A stretch of DNA of 64,000 bases from Chamaesiphon minutus PCC 6605 (GCF_000317145.1 NC_019697.1:1488001-1552000); one strand, 5' to 3'. Shown: positions 25,336-34,637, counted from the first letter of the stretch. A program made the numbers and translations. The notes: generated by a model not told the origin, from the sequence alone.

Positions 25336-26772
25336 ATGGCAAAGCTTGTGGCAATCGGCGATAGCCTTACTCAAGGATTTCAGAGTGGTGCGATTTTGAA
25401 AACAGAGTGGTCATACCCCAGTATGATTGCTCGCGCTCTTGGTTTGTCAGTCCCTACTGATTTTCGTATTCCTAGCTTTTTTGGTAGCGGATTACCCATA
25501 AATATAGAAGAACTCCTTAGATTTATGGCAACCGAACTGGGAGATGAAATATCGATAGATGAGTGGATTTTGCGTTTTCCTATTCTCTTAGAGCGATTCA
25601 TTGATGATGTAGAAGATTTATATGAAAGAGGGAGAGGACGCAAGCCTTCAACTTTTAGAGGTCAATTCCATAATCTTGCCGTATGGGGTTTTCGAGTATT
25701 AGACACTTTCAGGATCAATTCAGAATATTGCGATCAGGTAATTAAGAAAAGTGAAGGCTGGATTGAAGATGATTTTCTTGGTCTGCCCAATGCTCCAATG
25801 TACCGAACTGCTCGGATTGTATTGAATCCTGCTAAAGAGAAAGATAAAGGAACTTGGACTCAGATTGATAATCTTCAGGCAATCAATGATAAAGAGGGAG
25901 TAGAAAATTTAATTATTTGGCTAGGTGCAAATGATTGTCTTGGAACAGTTGGGAGTTTGAGTCTCAAGGAAATGCCATCTACTTTTTCTAGTGAAGTTCC
26001 TGAAGAAAGAGGTAAGTTTAACTTAACTCACCCTGACATTTTTAAAAAAGACTACGCCACTCTCATTGCCAGCGTTAAGGCGGCGATCTCTGCTGATACT
26101 CGTGTGTTTGTAGGCACGATACCTTATGTTACCATTCCACCAATTACTCAAGGAATTGGCAAACTGCCAGCAGATAGCAAATACTTCGATTACTACGGAA
26201 GATTCTTTGCAAACGAGCACAATTTCAATCCTTTTTTTAATAGTAAATTGACGGGCGCAGAGATTGAAAAAATTGATGCAACTGTTGATGAATTCAATCA
26301 AATCATTCGTAGTGAAGTTTCTTCAGCAGGCGATAATTTCCATCTCGTCGATCTGGGTGGAATCTTAAATAGCCTCGCAGTCAAACGCAACCACTTGACT
26401 AATTCTCCAGATGAACCACTCAGAGCATATTATCAGTCTTTAGGTTTGAGCGACCATCCTCTTCTCAGCTTAGATCCTGTTCCCAATGCCCTATTATTAA
26501 AAACTCAAAATAGCACCCGAAAAAGTGGTGGGCTTTTTAGTTTAGATAGTGTGCACCCTTCAACCATTGGTTATGGTATTGCGGCTGAAGCTTTCTTAAG
26601 AAAGATGCAAGATGTAGGAGTTAAAGATGCTAATCCTTTACATCTTGACTGGAGGCAGATCATTGCTCAAGATTCTCTTCTTCAGTCCCCACCAGCATTA
26701 TGGGATGACATCATTAATGGGGCTGAAAGGAATTCCATTCTTTGGGATGTTATTTTCAAGGTTCTTGGTTGA
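25336..26772 (+). CDS. SGNH/GDSL-family hydrolase
   Basis: 478 residues with no clear signal peptide. Block I is AIGDSLTQGF (about 7-16, nucleophile Ser). Block III is WLGANDC, with the Asn of the oxyanion hole, about residue 199. Block V is DSVHPSTIGYG, with Asp and His of the triad, about residue 425. All four SGNH residues are present, so an active esterase or lipase is expected. The protein is larger than typical GDSL enzymes (200-350) because of an insertion between blocks I and III. It ends the lipid cluster and could release a fatty acid from, or attach one to, an ester (inference). AAGGAAAGAAAA precedes the start. Confidence 0.88.
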   Translation: MAKLVAIGDSLTQGFQSGAILKTEWSYPSMIARALGLSVPTDFRIPSFFGSGLPINIEELLRFMATELGDEISIDEWILRFPILLERFIDDVEDLYERGRGRKPSTFRGQFHNLAVWGFRVLDTFRINSEYCDQVIKKSEGWIEDDFLGLPNAPMYRTARIVLNPAKEKDKGTWTQIDNLQAINDKEGVENLIIWLGANDCLGTVGSLSLKEMPSTFSSEVPEERGKFNLTHPDIFKKDYATLIASVKAAISADTRVFVGTIPYVTIPPITQGIGKLPADSKYFDYYGRFFANEHNFNPFFNSKLTGAEIEKIDATVDEFNQIIRSEVSSAGDNFHLVDLGGILNSLAVKRNHLTNSPDEPLRAYYQSLGLSDHPLLSLDPVPNALLLKTQNSTRKSGGLFSLDSVHPSTIGYGIAAEAFLRKMQDVGVKDANPLHLDWRQIIAQDSLLQSPPALWDDIINGAERNSILWDVIFKVLG

Positions 26773-26932
26773 TAAACTCGTATGAGTATATTGTGCCAAC
26801 AGGGAAAAGTCCCTTAATGATACCTGTTCTTAGCCGAGATTAGGCAAGCTAAAATTGTTGACTTTATTTTTGAGTCTGTAGAAGTTATAGGCGATCGTAT
26901 AGGGGACAATAGCGAGAGGAGATCGGAGTATA

Positions 26933-27130
26933 ATCGGGTAGAAGAGGGAGTTTAGCCCTCCCCTCCCACACCACCCATCATGCGGGTCCGCAATGGGCGG
27001 TTCAAGAAGACTTTGCAAACAGCCTTGACCATCTACGAAACGTAACCCTGGGCTTTCATCCAGAGCTGGCGAATCGATAGCAATCCTTGTTCCTCTAACC
27101 ACTTCTTTAACAAGCGCAATGCACCGGAAC
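26933..27130 (-). mobile_element. Group II intron 3'-terminal relic (domains V-VI)
   Basis: On the minus strand, 27003 to 26933 reads GAACCGCCCATTGCGGACCC, then GCATGATGGGTGGTGTGGG and a G-rich stem ending CTACCCGAT. This matches a type of bacterial group II intron end with a domain V-like hairpin and a domain VI stem with a bulged A. Upstream, 27130-27060, the same strand encodes a short open scrap ending LWMKAQGY then stop, which may be the end of the lost maturase. No reverse transcriptase core remains. It lies just downstream of the lipid cluster, in the opposite orientation to the possible relic at 20270. The rest of 26773-27400 holds no intact gene. Confidence 0.5.
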
Positions 27131-27197
27131 TTTGAAGCATACTCATTATCAGCAGAAGTTGCTTGCGTCCGGTGATTGCGATCGTTCAATCGATATC

Positions 27198-27311
27198 ACA
27201 TCGATATTCATACATACACATTCGATCGATCGACCAAACTTAATCATATCTCGTCTAACCATGTCTGGAAGATCGCCCCTCAATAAAGGCTCGATCGCAA
27301 CTTTAATTCGA
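27198..27311. repeat. Duplicated segment, copy 1
   Basis: ACATCGATATTCATACATAC and the following ATTCGATCGATCGACCAAAC ... TCAATAAAGGCTCGAT are repeated with few changes at 28029-28127. Copy 1 has a 13-base insertion (near 27250) relative to copy 2. On the minus strand both encode IEPLLRG(D/N)LPDM, so they seem to be two remnants of one lost gene, lying on either side of the RelE/ParE pair. Confidence 0.75.
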
Positions 27312-27401
27312 TCGGTAGAAGAAAGAAGATCTAGATTTTTTGGTGCCTCGATCGGAAGGCGTGATAAGGTCAAAATACTTGTAATCCCTATCATTAGACA
27401 A

Positions 27402-27701
27402 TTACGATAGTCGATCTTGCCAATCTTTGGGATTTCGTTTGCTGTGAAAACAAGCAATCACAAATACAGTATCTTCTTCAACAATATAAAAAAGACAATA
27501 AGGGAAACGCCTGACTAAGACTCGTCGAGCTTGTTGATAAATGAGCCGATAGGCAAGAGGATTGCGCCCGATTGTGGATATACAATTATCAATTGCTCGT
27601 ACAAATTCAGAACCTAAACCAGTCTCTTGTGACTCATACCATGTAAAAGCATCTTCCAAATCTAACTCTGCTTCTGGACGGATAATCAGCCTGTAATTCA
27701 T
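27402..27701 (-). CDS. RelE/ParE-family toxin
   Basis: About 99 residues starting at the ATG at 27701; the open frame continues 12 codons further but overlaps the antitoxin. Family pattern: YRLIIRPEAELDLEDAFTWY, then FVRAIDNCISTIGRNPLAYR, then RRVLVRRFPYCLFYIVEEDT and a final IACFHSKRNP. RelE toxins cut mRNA on ribosomes and ParE toxins inhibit gyrase; the sequence does not decide between them. It overlaps the antitoxin stop by 4 bases (ATGA). Confidence 0.88.
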   Translation of the reverse strand: MNYRLIIRPEAELDLEDAFTWYESQETGLGSEFVRAIDNCISTIGRNPLAYRLIYQQARRVLVRRFPYCLFYIVEEDTVFVIACFHSKRNPKDWQDRLS

Positions 27702-27925
27702 TTGGAAGTGCCTAATCGCTGCTTGACAGTTTCCCAACTAGAGCCAGCGTTTGGATCTTGCCGATGTTGTTCCAATCTTCGATCGAGTTCTTGCTGTTGC
27801 GCTCGATCTAATTCGATTTCATCTTGTCTATCTAGAATACTATCCCATAGATCTTCTGCAAGTTGAATCCGCTCGGCAATACTCAGTTGAGAAATTTCAA
27901 CTTTGAGAAGAGGATGATTACTCAT
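27698..27925 (-). CDS. Addiction-module antitoxin
   Basis: 75 residues, acidic and helical. The start MSNHPLLKVEISQLSIAERI, followed by LAEDLWDSI, is the typical pattern of the small antitoxins paired with RelE/ParE toxins. The C-terminus DPNAGSSWETVKQRL matches the toxin-binding tail (WEEVKARL-like). Co-translated with the toxin by the 4-base overlap. It probably represses the shared promoter above 27925. Confidence 0.88.
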   Translation of the reverse strand: MSNHPLLKVEISQLSIAERIQLAEDLWDSILDRQDEIELDRAQQQELDRRLEQHRQDPNAGSSWETVKQRLGTSK

Positions 27926-28028
27926 GCTAATTTAGCTATCCAAATTATATCCATGTCAGAATTATAGCATTGTGACAAATTTTAGATGCTATGTATGAAA
28001 TAGTTTTTACCACTCGATCGCTGGGCAC

Positions 28029-28127
28029 CACATCGATATTCACGCCTACACATTCGATCGATCGACCAAACTTAACCATGTCTGGAAGATTGCCTCTCAA
28101 TAAAGGCTCGATCTGAACTTTCACTCG
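28029..28127. repeat. Duplicated segment, copy 2
   Basis: The counterpart of 27198-27311. It ends directly at the stop codon of the cupin gene (28128). The minus strand encodes KVQIEPLLRGNLPDMVKFGR, parallel to copy 1. Confidence 0.75.
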
Positions 28128-28496
28128 CTATTCCTGGACTCGATCTGGAAAAGATATCTCCAACACGACACAACCAAGATCGGTTTTGAATGGCCCGTGA
28201 ATCTCTCCAGGTGGTCTACTGGCATAATGTCCAGTCTCTAGCCACATATCGAAAGCTAGATCGTAAAGACGACCGCTGACAATTAAAATTTCTTCAGGAT
28301 AGTCGTGACTTTTTACACCGAAACTAGTCGTATCCGCACCAGGATAAAACCGAGTTAAGCGGGTGTATTCACCAGTTTCAACATCTATGCTGAGAGTCAG
28401 TTCTTCTACCATTTCTTCAAGCCCCGCGATCGATTTCCGCAGGCTTTTATTTGCTCGATGTAATGGGTTCCAGTACTCGATCGTCGATTTTGGCAT
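28128..28496 (-). CDS. Cupin-domain protein (ChrR-like)
   Basis: 122 residues. The cupin metal-site motifs can be traced: YTRLTRFYPGADTTSFGVKSH and YPEEILIVSGRLYDLAF (Glu of the first motif), then HYASRPPGEIHGPFKTDLGC (His of the second motif). The protein is of the length of single-domain cupins, and may act as a small metal-dependent enzyme or sensor. It is 17 bases downstream of the NTF2-like gene in the same orientation, probably a two-gene operon. Confidence 0.8.
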   Translation of the reverse strand: MPKSTIEYWNPLHRANKSLRKSIAGLEEMVEELTLSIDVETGEYTRLTRFYPGADTTSFGVKSHDYPEEILIVSGRLYDLAFDMWLETGHYASRPPGEIHGPFKTDLGCVVLEISFPDRVQE

Positions 28497-28513
28497 ATCA
28501 CCTCATTTTAATA

Positions 28514-28894
28514 TCAGCGTGGCAGAATTTCACTAGTGTGACCTGCGATAATTTGAATCGAGCCACTAGTAGAAATTGCCCAAACACGGGTAAATCGAAT
28601 ATTTTGTTCGACTGGGGTACCTTCATAACTGCCTAATATGTGCATCAAAACAGAAACAACTGCAAACCCACCATTGAGTTGAATCTGTCGCTCTGATGGT
28701 GTAATTTCGGTAAACTTAAATTTCCCAGAACGGTGAGCATCAAGATCTTCCTGCTTACTAAGAATTTGTCCGAGATGATTTGTAAATAGCAGTTCGGGAG
28801 CGATTAAATCATCTAGTTCAACAACATCAGAATGCAGCATTGCCTGTCTGAGTCGCTCTTCTAATTCGATGATTTGAGCTTGACTAACTATCAT
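28514..28894 (-). CDS. NTF2-like (DUF4440-type) protein
   Basis: 126 residues. The N-terminal helix IIELEERLRQAMLHSDVVEL is followed by DDLIAPELLFTNHLGQILSK, then strands FAVVSVLMHILGSYEG and IRFTRVWAISTSG, the standard order of DUF4440/SnoaL-like proteins. They bind small molecules or act as isomerases; the substrate is not predictable. It forms a likely operon with the cupin gene downstream. Confidence 0.82.
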   Translation of the reverse strand: MIVSQAQIIELEERLRQAMLHSDVVELDDLIAPELLFTNHLGQILSKQEDLDAHRSGKFKFTEITPSERQIQLNGGFAVVSVLMHILGSYEGTPVEQNIRFTRVWAISTSGSIQIIAGHTSEILPR

Positions 28895-30078
28895 AATTTG
28901 CTCCCATTGGTTCCGAAATGGTGTTTTGTTGAAGAGGTAGCATTTTACTTTTGGTTATATGCTCGATCTTAATAATTGCGATCGAACTATCGTGCTTTTA
29001 CCTGGCTTTATTTAGCCGCATCCGCACCGAGATTACCCAATTTTGGACTCCACCACTGCCCCTCATTACCCTGAAAATAGGCAACATCCTTGTGTTTGGG
29101 CTTGGTTCTAGCTTCCGCATCCGAACACCGCAGCATTGACTTTTCTTTTCCATCCTTCGTGTAACTATATTCTTCCAGCGGCTTCTGACAAACCGGACAA
29201 GGATGTTCGGTTAGCTTTGCTGGCGATGACTGCTCGGTTTTAGGTTGCGGAATCTGCCATTCATTCGCTCGCTCCGACCAAAACATTACTAATCCCTTAC
29301 CCTCAGTATCTTTGCAACCATCCTCACACTTGAGAAAATAACCCTTCTTCACCTTCTTGGTTGGTACTTTGGACATTGGCTTGCTGCAACTCGGACATTT
29401 AGAGCGCGATTTCTCCAGCTCTTTACCCTGGAACGAGCCATAATCTTGCTCCGGTAAATTCTTAGTAGCTTTACTTAATGCTGGCGCAAAATAGCTCCGG
29501 TTCCACTCAATTAGATAACTTTGCCATTCCTGCTGACCCTTGGAGATCGCATCCAGTTGAGTTTCCATCCCAGCGGTGAATTCCGATTGAATCAATTCTG
29601 GCAAAGCTTGCATCAGAAAATCATCCACTTGTAAACCCACAGTCGTCGGTTGCACTTTGCTCTTGACTAACTCCACATAATTACGTTGTTTGAGGGTGGC
29701 AATTGTCGGCGCATAAGTCGAAGGACGACCGATGCCTCGCCGTTCCATCAGTTGAACGAGTTTTGGTTCGGAGTAGCGCGGCGGTGGTTGGGTTTGTTTC
29801 TGCTCGTAACTGATATTATCTGCGGTAAGTGATTGTTTGGGTTGCAAGCTAGGCAATACGGCATCACCGCTAATATCTTTCCAATATTTGGCATATCCCG
29901 CAAATTCGAGCATTTGTCCTCTGGCTTGCCACTGGATTTCACCAGATTGGGTAACGATCGTGGTTTTGCGAATTTGGGCAGGCTTACACTGGGATGCGAT
30001 CGATCTCATCCAAATCATCAGATACAGCGCAAATTCATCCTCTGAAAGCTGCTGTTTGAGTTCGCTTGAGGCTTTATA

Positions 30079-30185
30079 CCAAATCTAAAAAGTTAGACTA
30101 CAGATAAATTCTAAAATTTGCTCATCCCCTTTATAAGGGGAGATTGGGAGGGGTAAAGATCTGTAGCCGTAATTTAGAGAATTGG
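30079..30185. mobile_element. MITE derived from the neighbouring IS630-type element
   Basis: 107 bp with imperfect ~27-bp terminal inverted repeats (CCAAATCTAAAAAG...CTACAGAT and ATCTGTAGCCG...GAATTGG) flanked by TA on both sides. The ends match those of the IS at 30241-31433. The inside has no coding capacity. It sits inside topA about 55 bases from the complete element. Confidence 0.85.
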
Positions 30186-30305
30186 TATAAATTGCCTCTT
30201 GACAATTAACATAATCGCTTCGCGGACTAAATATCTTATACCAATTCTAAAAAAAATGACTACAGATGTGAGAAGATAGCAACACCCATACCGAGCGAGG
30301 GCGAG

Positions 30306-30776
30306 ATGATGGCCGGAATATATAAAATCGAGATTGCCGAAACCGAACAAGAGCTTAAAAAAATGTTAGCGATCGAGAAAAGTGGCGCGAACAAAGAAAG
30401 AATTCAAGTTTTGTACTTGCTGTCGAGCAAACAAGTAAAAACCATCAAAGAAGCAGCAAGCATCATTGGCAGAAATCGAGTGACAGTACAAGATTGGCTG
30501 ACGAAATACCGTCAAGGAGGGCTAGAAAATTTATTAGCCAAAAAAGCTAGTAGTGGCCGACCAAGAACAATTCCTAAATGGGCAGAAAAATCTCTCATTA
30601 AGAGATTAGAATCGAGTGAAGGATTTAATAGCTATGGGGAGATTTGTGAGTGGTTGACAACTAAATTAGGAATAGAGGCGAAATATAAAACAGTACATCA
30701 ACTGGTTTATTATCGTCTGGGCGCATCACCTAAAATAGCTCGCGACTCGCGCTCGTCGGGTGTCCCGACGGTTTAG
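30306..30776 (+). pseudogene. IS630-type transposase, N-terminal part
   Basis: 156 codons giving the helix-turn-helix DNA-binding region (VKTIKEAASIIGRNRVTVQ) and the linker to the catalytic domain (INSYGEIC-like FNSYGEICEWLTTKLGIEAK). Translation ends a few codons into an inserted palindrome (30744-30782) that supplies the stop. The catalytic half continues at 30859. Confidence 0.85.
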
Positions 30777-30782
30777 CGAGTC
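30744..30782. repeat. Palindromic repeat inserted in the transposase
   Basis: Outer arms GACTCGC / GCGAGTC and inner arms GTCGGG / CCCGAC around TGT. It disrupts the transposase frame. GC-rich palindromes with similar GCG/TCGCGA-rich arms recur at 37,440-37,510 and 38,085-38,150, suggesting a dispersed repeat family. Confidence 0.75.
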
Positions 30783-30858
30783 AAGACAGACCAAAAAGTC
30801 TAGAGCAATCAGAATCAAGATTAGAGACTTTTAAAAAAACTTCGTAGGTAACCTAGCC

Positions 30859-31425
30859 ATGCTGAGTTTGGTCGCCATTGAGATGATGGGGCTAGGCGGT
30901 AAGATTAGATTCTTTTGTGAAGATGAAACCCGAATTGGATTAAAAACAATCAGCGGTAGAAAAATTACTGCTCAGGGTGTAAAACCTTATGGAAAGGTGC
31001 AGTGGCAGTTTAAAGCCACTTACATATATGGTGTGGTCGAACCAAAAACTGGAGAACACTTCTTTTATGAGTTTACTCATCTCAATAGCAAATGCTTTCA
31101 GATATTTCTAGAGTTAGTAGCTCAGGAATTTGCGGATAGTATTTTGATTATTCAGCTAGATAATGGTGGTTTTCACAAAGCTAAAAAACTCAAAATCCCT
31201 GCCAATATTATTCTCATGTTTCAACCGCCTCATTGTCCCGAATCTAATCCAATTGAACAGGTGTGGTCATATTTGAAAAGAGGCTTGAGATGGCAGCTAC
31301 CATCTTGTCTAGATGAATTGAGGCTGTTAATTACCGAGCGATTGGAGCAGATGACATCACCAGTGATTGGTTCAATCGTCGGACGAGCATCAATACTGGA
31401 GGCATTATCTGTAGTCGGTATTTAA
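30859..31425 (+). pseudogene. IS630-type transposase, C-terminal catalytic part
   Basis: 188 codons with the DDE core: first Asp in FFCEDETRIGLKT, second Asp in ILIIQLDNGGFHKAK, and Glu in HCPESNPIEQVWSYLKRGL. All three acidic residues remain. The frame is not joined to the N-terminal part because of the inserted palindrome. An ATG is available at 30859, but the DNA-binding domain would be missing. Confidence 0.87.
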
Positions 31426-32874
31426 AGAATTGGTATTAGTTATATCTGTCGGTCTGACCGCTTCATGGGCTTCCTGAGCATCTTTAGAACTGCGCTGTTT
31501 TGCCACCTTATTAGGCACATTGTCCTTATCATGAGACAACAACCATTCCCGTGCGGCTTTACAAAAATCCTGACTGAGTTCGACTGAATCAGTCCGCATA
31601 TAGGTGATTAACCCTGCTTCATAGAGCTTCTGGGCGACGGACATCGTATGTTCGGGACTGAACTTCAATCGCGCTCCAGCGGATTGTTGGAGCGACGAGG
31701 TGATAAAGGGAGCGGGTGGTTTTTTGGGAGCGAGTTTACCTTCGATCGATTTAACTTGATGGGGGTGCGCTTTGCCGATTTCTACCAACCTGTCGGCTTC
31801 AGCTTGACTCAGTACCCGCGTCGATTCGGCAACTTTTTCTGTCGCGCCAGCATCGTCACTAGTTTCTTCGTCTGGGGCTGGTGAAATAGATTGGGTAGTG
31901 CCGTTGTAGAAGGCACGGAAACCTTCGGCATAGTCTACAAATACCGACCAATAATCTTGAGGTATGAAGGTCTGAATTTCTCGCTCTCGCTGACAGACTA
32001 AGTGGAGAGTTGCTGATTGCACCCGTCCGACGCTTTTCGCACCGTTATTTAATCGCCAGATCAGCGGCGATCCTTTGTAGCCGACCAATTTATCCAAACA
32101 ATCGCGACACCTACCTGCCTCTACTAGAGCCATGTCGAGCGATCGAGGACTAGCAATTGCTTTCCTAACTGCGGACTCGGTAATCTCTTGATAGACAACC
32201 CGCTGGGGCTGTTTGAGTTTCAATACTTGAGCGATATGCCAGCCGATGACTTCGCCTTCCCGATCGGGATCGGAGGCGATGAATACTCGATCTGCTTGTT
32301 TGGCTGCGGCAATGAGTCCAGCGATCGTTTGTTTGGCGCGATCGTCGCGAGGGATATAGCGACAATCGATCGTGTCTACACCCAAATGGAAGCCTAACGC
32401 ACCATCCCCATCGTTGGCGAGTTGGCGAATATGCCCGATAGCGAAGCGCTGCCTTGGCAGGTCGATGCCTTTACATCCCAGTCGGAGCCGAGGATACTCC
32501 TAAGCTTTTTGATTTTGCCAGCAGATTCAACAATCAACAGATTTCGCATAAATTTAGGTGAACTGAGGATTTAACTAAACGATCGATCTTCACTCGATCG
32601 TTCGAGCCAAACCGATCTAATTACTGCTAATAACTAGTATATCGGTAGCGATCGTTCCATACTTTTATCGTCACCCCCACCAACGTCAACTCCACTAAAT
32701 CCCTTTTACTCCCGATCGATCCGATCGAATAGCGATCGCTTAATAGAGTTGACAAACCAGTTATAACAGGCTAAAAGTAAGACAAGCCCATAAAATAGCC
32801 CATGTAGTTATTTTCAATGGCTGTAAGCCTTGCATGACAAGGCTTGTGAATCTATTCTCTCTTCGTTGACATCG

Positions 32875-32907
32875 ATGAGGTCCGCCGTTCGAGTCGGCGT
32901 ACGTCCA
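32875..32907 (+). other. tRNA 3'-half-like sequence (possible attachment-site remnant)
   Basis: CGCCG-TTCGAGT-CGGCG (32883-32899) forms a perfect T-arm with the canonical loop. It is preceded by GAGGT(C), like a variable loop, and followed by 7 nt of acceptor strand (TACGTCC) and a discriminator A. No matching 5' half (GGACGTA) is seen upstream in the window. Integrases often leave a tRNA 3' end at an attachment site, and an integrase-like N-terminus starts within 150 bases. The remainder of 32550-32993 has no gene. Confidence 0.5.
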
Positions 32908-32993
32908 TTGGTTGGTAATATACTGCTGGTAAGGCTTTTAGGAATCAAATCATGCCCTAACAGCCGAATTCTTGTCTCTATTCACAGTAAATA

Positions 32994-34514
32994 ATGTGCT
33001 GTTTTGGCTGGTTTGGCTGGTCTATCGCCCACCATTTCACCCACTGTTTTATGCACGTCGAAAAGCGCGGAAAGAGCTTACCGATCCGGTTTACACACGA
33101 TGCCAAGCACTACAGCTTCAGTTTGCCCAAACATAATAACTCTGTTGGGGAAGCAGCAGCCAAGCTGGTTATGGCACAAATTGAGAAAGACATTGCCTAC
33201 GGAAATTTCGATACCTCACTCCTTCGATACAAACCCCGCAAGCAGGGCAAAAATCCCACTCCCAAATTCAATGACTATCCCGCCGACTTTTTCGACTTCA
33301 TCACTATCGACGAATGTCATCATGGTGGAGCCAGCGACGAAAGCAACTGGCGGGGAATCTTAGACTACTTCTCCCCAGCCGTCCAACTCGGACTCACTGC
33401 CACCCCCAAACGTACCAATAACGCCGATACCTATGCCTATTTTGGCGATCCTGTTTATGCCTATGCTCTCAAAGACGGCATCAATGACGGCTACCTGACC
33501 CCCCTTAAAGTTAAGCAGATCGAAACGAGTCTGGATGAATATATCAACGACGGTAAACTCGGCGAACAATTTCTCAGCACCTTTCAAGATAACGAGAAAA
33601 ATATCCCCACCATCCTCACCACCTCCCAAAAACTCTCGACCGGAGTAGATGCTAGAAATGTCCATAATATCGTCCTGATGCGCCCGATTGGATCGATGAT
33701 TGAATTCAAACAAATTATCGGTCGCGGTACCCGCCTATTCGATGGTAAAGACTACTTCACCATCTATGATTTTGTTAAAGCCTACGAACATTTCAACGAC
33801 CCCGAATGGGATGGCGAACCCCAAGAGCCAGTAGTAGTCAAAACTCGCGCCGAACGCGAACCTGGAGCTATTTCTAGCGATAACAATGATGAAGCCGAAC
33901 TCGAAATCGAACCGCTTCGCCCTCAGAAAATCAAAATCAAACTCGCTGATGGTAAAGAACGATCGATCGAACATCGGATCGCTACTAGCTTCTGGAGTCC
34001 TGATGGCAAACCGATGACCGCCGCTGAATTCGTCGAACGTCTATTTGGTGAGATTCCTCAACTGTTTAAAGATGAAGATGAACTCCGCCAAATCTGGAGC
34101 CGTCCAGACACCCGTAAAGCCTTACTAGAAAGACTATCGGAGAAAGGCTATAGTGAGGAGCAATTAACTGAAATCAGCCGCCTGATTGATGCTGAGAGTA
34201 GCGATCTATACGATGTGTTAGCTTATATTGCCTATGCTGCTGTACCCATCACTCGGAGCGATCGAGTTATCGCTCATAAGTCGTTAATCTTCTCGCGGTA
34301 TGTAAGCAAACAGCAAGAATTCTTAGACTTCGTACTGAAGCAATACGTGAAGTCTGGAGTGGGGGAACTCGATCGCTCCAAGCTCCCGCAACTGTTGGAG
34401 TTAAAGTATCACGATCTACGCGATGCCGTTGCCGAACTCGGTAGCGTTGGCACGATCGGCGATGTATTTGTTGGATTCCAGCAATATTTATATGCTCGCG
34501 ATCGAGTAGCTTAA
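32994..34514 (+). pseudogene. Chimera of an integrase N-terminus and a deleted type I restriction enzyme HsdR
   Basis: One 506-codon frame. Residues about 20-88 (EKRGKSLPIRFTHDAKHYSF, then LVMAQIEKDIAYGNFDTSLL) look like the arm-binding N-terminus of a tyrosine recombinase. From FNDYPADFFDFITIDECHHG it becomes HsdR helicase: motif II DECHH, then GLTATPKR. The sequence then jumps to late motifs (STGVDARNVHNIVLMRPIGS, then IIGRGTRLF), losing the middle of the helicase, and continues through an intact HsdR C-terminal region. Walker A and the nuclease domain are missing. HsdR moves DNA and cleaves it with HsdM/HsdS; this product cannot. No hsdM or hsdS is nearby. Confidence 0.85.
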
Positions 34515-34637
34515 CCTGGGAATCCGAGACGATAACACTCAATAACTTAGATGCGATCGAAGCTCAATTTCGAGAATTGAAAATTATTAGTGCTATTTTA
34601 GTACTAAATCAAATCCGAACTATTCGATGGCAAAGTA

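Larger units (their letters stand above)
30241..31433 (+). mobile_element. IS630/Tc1-type insertion sequence
   Basis: Imperfect terminal inverted repeats: the left begins CCAATTCTAAAAAAAATGAC and the right ends AAAGAATTGG. Both ends are flanked by TA, the target duplication typical of IS630. It contains a transposase in two pieces (30306-30776 and 30859-31425). The element is inserted in topA in the opposite orientation. Its transposase is interrupted by a palindromic repeat, so the copy is not autonomous now. Confidence 0.88.
29008..32549 (-). pseudogene. topA: DNA topoisomerase I, broken by IS630-type insertion and N-terminal frameshift
   Basis: The gene begins at 32549 (LLIVESAGKIKKLRSILG), shifts frame near 32438-32465 at a small GC-rich insert, and resumes as the TOPRIM domain (SDPDREGEVIGWHI). 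It has the active-site tyrosine in LITYMRTDSVELS. The frame is cut near 31434 after EAHEAVRPTDI by the IS630-type element, then by further repeat sequence, and resumes near 30075 (SSELKQQLSEDEF). The zinc-ribbon C-terminus lies at 29008 (CPSCSKPM, CPVCQKPL). Type IA topoisomerases relax negatively supercoiled DNA. With a frameshift and at least two insertions this copy should be dead, so another topA must exist elsewhere. Confidence 0.9.

Noticed and set aside
20464-26772. Calling the lipid cluster a known biosynthetic gene cluster
   Set aside because: No polyketide, peptide or terpene synthase is present, and the products cannot be deduced from sequence alone.
27149-27457. Minus-strand 102-codon open frame overlapping the RelE/ParE toxin
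   Set aside because: It overlaps a well-supported toxin gene and its other part is the duplicated remnant at 27198-27311. At most it is the scrap of a lost gene.
32875-32907. Complete tRNA gene
   Set aside because: Only the T-arm and the 3' acceptor strand can be drawn; no D-arm, anticodon arm or 5' acceptor strand is found upstream.
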